Origin: Streptomyces odontomachi
GTDB taxonomy: Bacteria; Actinomycetota; Actinomycetes; Streptomycetales; Streptomycetaceae
Length of the DNA: 64,000 nt
Assembly (NCBI RefSeq): GCF_024435355.1
Contig: NZ_JAMJWG010000013.1
Coordinates: 248,001-312,000, forward strand
Direction of reading: 5' to 3'
Shown: in pieces, positions 60,191 through 64,000 of the stretch
How the letters are laid out: each line of letters begins with the position of its first letter
Position numbering within the stretch: position 1 is the first letter of the stretch
Notes under the pieces: model-generated
The model's database searches: none
Told to the model about the DNA's origin: nothing
The model's input: only the letters and a program-made list of their open reading frames with translations
Translations under genes and position numbers: made by a program

Positions 60191-60232
60191 CGCTGCCCGC
60201 TGCCCGCTGCCCGCTGCCCGCTGCCCGCTGCC
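60191..60232. repeat. Six tandem copies of a 7-bp repeat
   Basis: CGCTGCC is repeated six times perfectly, ending five bases before the stop of the zinc-ribbon gene. The 7-bp period is unlike coding triplet repeats; it may expand or contract. Confidence 0.95.
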
Positions 60233-60237
60233 CGCCG

Positions 60238-60471
60238 TCAGGCGTTGTCGACGATGCCGGGCTGCCCCTCCGCGCGTGAGCAGTGCGCACCGCAGTACCA
60301 GTGGCCGTCGACCTCGACGCCCTGCCCGATGATCTGCACTCGGCAGTGCTCGCAGATGGGCGCCATGCGGTGGATGGCGCAGGCGAAGCAGTCGAAGACG
60401 TGCACGGCGCCCTGGGCATGCACCTCGAAGGACATGCTGTAGTCGTTTCCGCAGACCTCACAACGTGCCAT
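60238..60471 (-). CDS. Small zinc-ribbon protein of unknown function
   Basis: 77 residues starting MARCEVCGNDYSMSFEV. Cysteines are arranged as CEVC, CFAC, CEHC and CGAHC, enough for two zinc knuckles, with HVFDCFACAIH and HWYCGAHCS typical of a treble-clef or LIM-like fold. No other domain. ATG 60471 has no clear Shine-Dalgarno and follows the exonuclease gene by 63 bases, so it may be co-transcribed. Longer in-frame starts (60534) overlap the exonuclease stop region. Confidence 0.8.
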   Translation of the reverse strand: MARCEVCGNDYSMSFEVHAQGAVHVFDCFACAIHRMAPICEHCRVQIIGQGVEVDGHWYCGAHCSRAEGQPGIVDNA

Positions 60472-60534
60472 GCGCCACAGCGTGCGGGCCCGGCGCACCG
60501 CAGGGCCGGCGCCGGACGGCGAGTCGTGCGGCAA

Positions 60535-61692
60535 TCACCCGTCTGACGCCGGGGCGTGCGCCGGCAGCGAGGGTGGCGCCGACCCGGCGCAGGGTCCCGA
60601 GACGGGCTCCGAGGCGGGCTCCGCGCCCCCGGCGGGCTCCGCGCCCTGCGCGGGCGCGACGTCCCGCAGCAGCTGGCCGAAGGCCGCCTCGTCGATCACC
60701 GGTGTGCCGTACTCCCGGGCCTTGACGGTCTTGGTGGTGCCGGAGTCCGGATCGTTGGTGACCAGCAGGCTCGTCACACGGGACAGGCTGGTGGCGACGT
60801 GCAGCCCGGCCTCGACCGCGCGGTCCTCCAACAGCTCGCGCTCGACGGAGGTGTCACCGGAGAACGCCACGCGCATGCCCTGCTTGAGCGGCTGCCCCGG
60901 CACGTAACGGCCCGGATTGGGATACGGGCACGGCGGGCGCTTGCGGGACGGGCGCCAACTGGTGGGCCGGTACCCGGACTGACGCCCGATCCGGCCCTGC
61001 ACCGGCACCGCTCCGCCGCCACCCGCGCTCTGCCGCGCATACCCGCCCTCGTACCACTCGGTGAGCGGCCGGCACTCCAGCAGGGGCAGCCGCACTCCGC
61101 CGCGCGCCGCCGCGTGCAGGCTGGGCCGGAAGGCCTCGGCGAGCACCCGCGCGTCGTCCAGCGCGTGGTGCGCGCGCCGCTGGACGACGCCGAAGTGTGC
61201 GGCGAGCGTCTCCAGCTTGTGGTTGGCCAGCGGCAGGCCCAGCTCCTTGCTGAGCGCGATGGTGCACAGCCGCTGACGCACCGGAACGGCGCACTGCGCG
61301 CGGGCGTACTCGCGGGCGATCATGGACCAGTCGAAGACCGCGTTGTGCGCGACGAGTACCCGGCCGTCGAGCCGGGCCGCGAACTCCTCGGCGATGTCCC
61401 TGAAGAGCGGTGCGCCCTCGAGCACATCGCTGGTCAGGCCGTGGATCCAGACGGGGCCCGGGTCGCGCTCCGGATTGACCAGCGTGTACCAGTGGTCCTC
61501 GACCTCGCCGCGTGCGTCGACGCGGTAGACCGCCGCCGACACGATCCGGTCGTCCCTGGCGAGCCCGGTGGTCTCCACGTCGACGACTGCGTAGCCCTGC
61601 GGGTAACCGTCCGGCCAAGTCGAGGCGGCAGCCACGGAGTCGACCGGAACCGGGGCGAGCGCGGACGCCGGAGTCGAGGGATCTTCGAGCAT
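60535..61692 (-). CDS. DEDDh exonuclease with C-terminal BRCT domain
   Basis: 385 residues. The N-terminal DnaQ-type 3'-5' exonuclease shows all DEDDh residues: VVDVETTG, VAHNAVFDWSM and HHALDDARVLAE. After a Pro/Gly/Arg-rich linker there is a BRCT domain (MRVAFSGDTSVERELLEDRA, VTSLLVTNDPDSGTTKTVKA, IDEAAFGQLL) as found in NAD-dependent ligase and PARP partners. The tail is Ala/Pro/Glu-rich and low complexity. Start ATG 61692; GTG 61698 adds two residues. Role probably DNA repair or proofreading. Confidence 0.92.
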   Translation of the reverse strand: MLEDPSTPASALAPVPVDSVAAASTWPDGYPQGYAVVDVETTGLARDDRIVSAAVYRVDARGEVEDHWYTLVNPERDPGPVWIHGLTSDVLEGAPLFRDIAEEFAARLDGRVLVAHNAVFDWSMIAREYARAQCAVPVRQRLCTIALSKELGLPLANHKLETLAAHFGVVQRRAHHALDDARVLAEAFRPSLHAAARGGVRLPLLECRPLTEWYEGGYARQSAGGGGAVPVQGRIGRQSGYRPTSWRPSRKRPPCPYPNPGRYVPGQPLKQGMRVAFSGDTSVERELLEDRAVEAGLHVATSLSRVTSLLVTNDPDSGTTKTVKAREYGTPVIDEAAFGQLLRDVAPAQGAEPAGGAEPASEPVSGPCAGSAPPSLPAHAPASDG

Positions 61693-61849
61693 GGTCACTG
61701 AGGATACGGGGCAGGTCTGACACCGCCGCTACGGGCCGGCGGCCCCCTGGCGACGCACCCCCACGGTGCCCACCGCGGCACCCGCCGGTCAGCCGCGCCG
61801 GACCACCTGGACGAACCCCCGCGAAGAACCACGGGGGCGAACCACCGGG

Positions 61850-61897
61850 ACGAGCGACCGTACGAGCGACCGTACGAGTGACTGAACGAGCGACTGA
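61850..61897. repeat. Four tandem 12-bp repeats in a non-coding gap
   Basis: ACGAGCGACCGT twice, then ACGAGTGACTGA and ACGAGCGACTGA, a regular 12-bp array. It lies in the 321-base gap between the divergent exonuclease (61692) and VIT1 (62014) genes, which shows no credible gene. Confidence 0.85.
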
Positions 61898-61995
61898 ACG
61901 AACGGCGCCGACGCACCGTTTGACGAACGACGTCGAGGGGCGACGTGCGACGGACCGCTCCGACGGGCGAGTGGCCGTGGTCGGACGCCCGCTCA

Positions 61996-62018
61996 AGGTG
62001 AGACCCTCACCTGGTGAG
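61996..62018 (+). promoter_or_regulatory. Overlapping hairpins around the start of the VIT1 gene
   Basis: AGGTGAG (61996-62002) pairs with CTCACCT (62006-62012); alternatively CTCACC (62006-62011) pairs with GGTGAG (62013-62018), which contains the GTG start. The first GGTGAG is also the likely Shine-Dalgarno, so pairing would affect initiation. As DNA, AGGTGAG-ACC-CTCACCT could also be a regulator site. Confidence 0.45.
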
Positions 62019-62778
62019 TGACGAGGCATCCGAGAACGGACCTGAAGGCGAAGCGCACGACGACCACCCGGGCGTCGACCACCCCGGGGAAGAGCACGGC
62101 GCATCGCTCGGCAAGCGGCTCAACTGGCTGCGCGCCGGCGTGCTGGGCGCCAACGACGGCGTGGTCTCCACCGCCGGCCTCGTGGTCGGCGTCGCAGGGG
62201 CCACCGGCAACCGCGGCACGCTGCTGACCGCCGGCATCGCCGGGCTGCTCGCCGGGTCGATGTCGATGGCGGCCGGCGAGTACGTCTCCGTGTCCACGCA
62301 GCGCGACACCGAGCGCGCCGCCCTCGCGCTGGAGCGCCGCGAGCTGCGCGAGCAGCCGGAGGAGGAGCTCGAAGAGCTGACCGAGCTGCTCCAGGAGCGT
62401 GGTCTGGACCGGTCGGTGGCGCTCGAGGCGGCCCGGCAGTTCACCGAGCGGGACGCCCTGCGCGCGCACGCCAGCGTGGAACTGGGCATCGACCCCGACG
62501 CACTCACCAATCCCTGGCACGCCGCCTTCGCGAGCTTCCTCGCCTTCACGGTGGGTGCGCTGCTGCCGTTGGCGGCGATCGTGCTGCCGCCCCCCGCCTG
62601 GCGGCTGCCCGTCACGGTCGTCTCCGTGCTCGTCACGCTGGCCCTCACCGGCTGGACCAGCGCCCGCATGGGCGCCGCCCCGGCGCGCGCCGCGATCGTA
62701 CGCAACGCCGCCGGCGGCGCCCTGGCCATGGCGCTGACGTACGCCACGGGTTCGCTGCTGGGCGCCGCCGGGGTCTGA
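62014..62778 (+). CDS. VIT1/CCC1 family iron/manganese transporter
   Basis: 254 residues. The N-terminal part is Asp/His/Glu-rich (HDDHPGVDHPGEEHG). Then come VLGANDGVVSTAGLVVGV, MSMAAGEYVSVSTQRD and a charged cytoplasmic domain (ERRELREQPEEELEELTELL), typical of VIT1, followed by three helices. The family exports or stores Fe2+ or Mn2+. GTG 62014 is embedded in a possible RNA switch. Confidence 0.9.
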   Translation: MSDEASENGPEGEAHDDHPGVDHPGEEHGASLGKRLNWLRAGVLGANDGVVSTAGLVVGVAGATGNRGTLLTAGIAGLLAGSMSMAAGEYVSVSTQRDTERAALALERRELREQPEEELEELTELLQERGLDRSVALEAARQFTERDALRAHASVELGIDPDALTNPWHAAFASFLAFTVGALLPLAAIVLPPPAWRLPVTVVSVLVTLALTGWTSARMGAAPARAAIVRNAAGGALAMALTYATGSLLGAAGV

Positions 62779-62891
62779 GCACGGATCCGGTTCCTTTGGT
62801 GGAAACCAACAAAATCAAGGATGCCGGCCTCGAGAATACTTGTCAGTAACAACATCTAGCCGTCACCGGACACTGCTCCTACGTTCGATGT

Positions 62892-63881
<990 letters not shown>

Positions 63882-63902
63882 CCTTCGCGTTCACCCTCGC
63901 GT

Positions 63903-64000
63903 TCACCATCTGATCGGCACCGGCAACGCCGTCAGCAGGGCCGACACCGCTACCACCACACCGAGCACCGCGACCTCGGCACGCGCCGGCGCGCAGGCCG
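63903..64000 (-). CDS. C-terminal end of a membrane protein (gene continues past window)
   Basis: Minus-strand frame with stop TGA at 63903-63905 encodes a 31-residue tail ending ACAPARAEVAVLGVVVAV then SALLTALPVPIRW, a hydrophobic helix near the C-terminus. It converges with the hydroxylase gene, 21 bases away. The family is not identifiable from so short a piece; CopD-like or other membrane proteins are possible. Confidence 0.5.
   Translation of the reverse strand, partial: ACAPARAEVAVLGVVVAVSALLTALPVPIRW

Overview
The window is chromosomal DNA from a Streptomyces or a very close actinomycete. It has very high GC, strong G/C bias at third codon positions, many GTG starts, many 4-base ATGA/GTGA gene overlaps, and Streptomyces-type content: ectABCD, a Gbn-like small DNA-binding protein, a PitH-type phosphate carrier with PHO-box repeats, and an Asp23/AmaP operon. 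As far as I recall, the order ectoine - B12 - Pit - aldolase - ABC-F - Gbn - enoyl-CoA hydratase - Asp23 matches part of the Streptomyces coelicolor core chromosome. I had no database to check this.

Layout. 1-4248: three overlapping genes for a FOXRED2-like flavoprotein, an FMN 2-hydroxy-acid oxidase and an unusual P450. They look like the end of a small, uncharacterised redox or biosynthetic cassette. 4344-5636: a CPA2 cation/proton antiporter. 5739-23909: a pectin utilisation locus. It holds a GntR regulator, an L-2-keto-3-deoxyarabinonate dehydratase-like enzyme, an IlvD/Edd sugar-acid dehydratase, a sugar ABC importer (two permeases and a lipoprotein), a Gfo/Idh dehydrogenase, a DUF6807 protein, five consecutive secreted pectin enzymes (acetylesterase, PL1, PL9, PL1, CE8), an IclR regulator and an alpha-ketoglutarate semialdehyde dehydrogenase. 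Together they suggest extracellular depolymerisation, import, and non-phosphorylative oxidation of sugar acids to 2-oxoglutarate.

24039-25422: an aminotransferase relic and an Old Yellow Enzyme gene behind an array of repeats. 25622-29057: ectABCD on the minus strand. 29521-32334: a class V aminotransferase and an amidohydrolase. 32583-42612: a cobalamin block on the minus strand (cobC-like, cobE, cobB, cobO, ChlI/ChlD-type chelatase, cobQ, cobD) led by a B12 riboswitch. A ZIP-type carrier gene lies inside it on the plus strand, and no cobN or corrin methyltransferase genes are present.

42705-64000: housekeeping and stress functions. These are PiT phosphate transport with PHO box, class II aldolase, alpha/beta hydrolase, a large unknown protein, VOC protein, ABC-F ATPase, Gbn with a dense GATC cluster upstream, enoyl-CoA hydratase, an Asp23-type operon with a divergent double-Asp23-like gene, SDR, GH15 glucanase, SURF1, a zinc-ribbon protein, an exonuclease-BRCT fusion, a VIT1-type carrier, a fatty-acid hydroxylase, and the tail of a membrane-protein gene. 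I see no rRNA, tRNA, CRISPR array, transposase, integrase or phage gene. Three related palindromic repeats occupy three convergent intergenic gaps.
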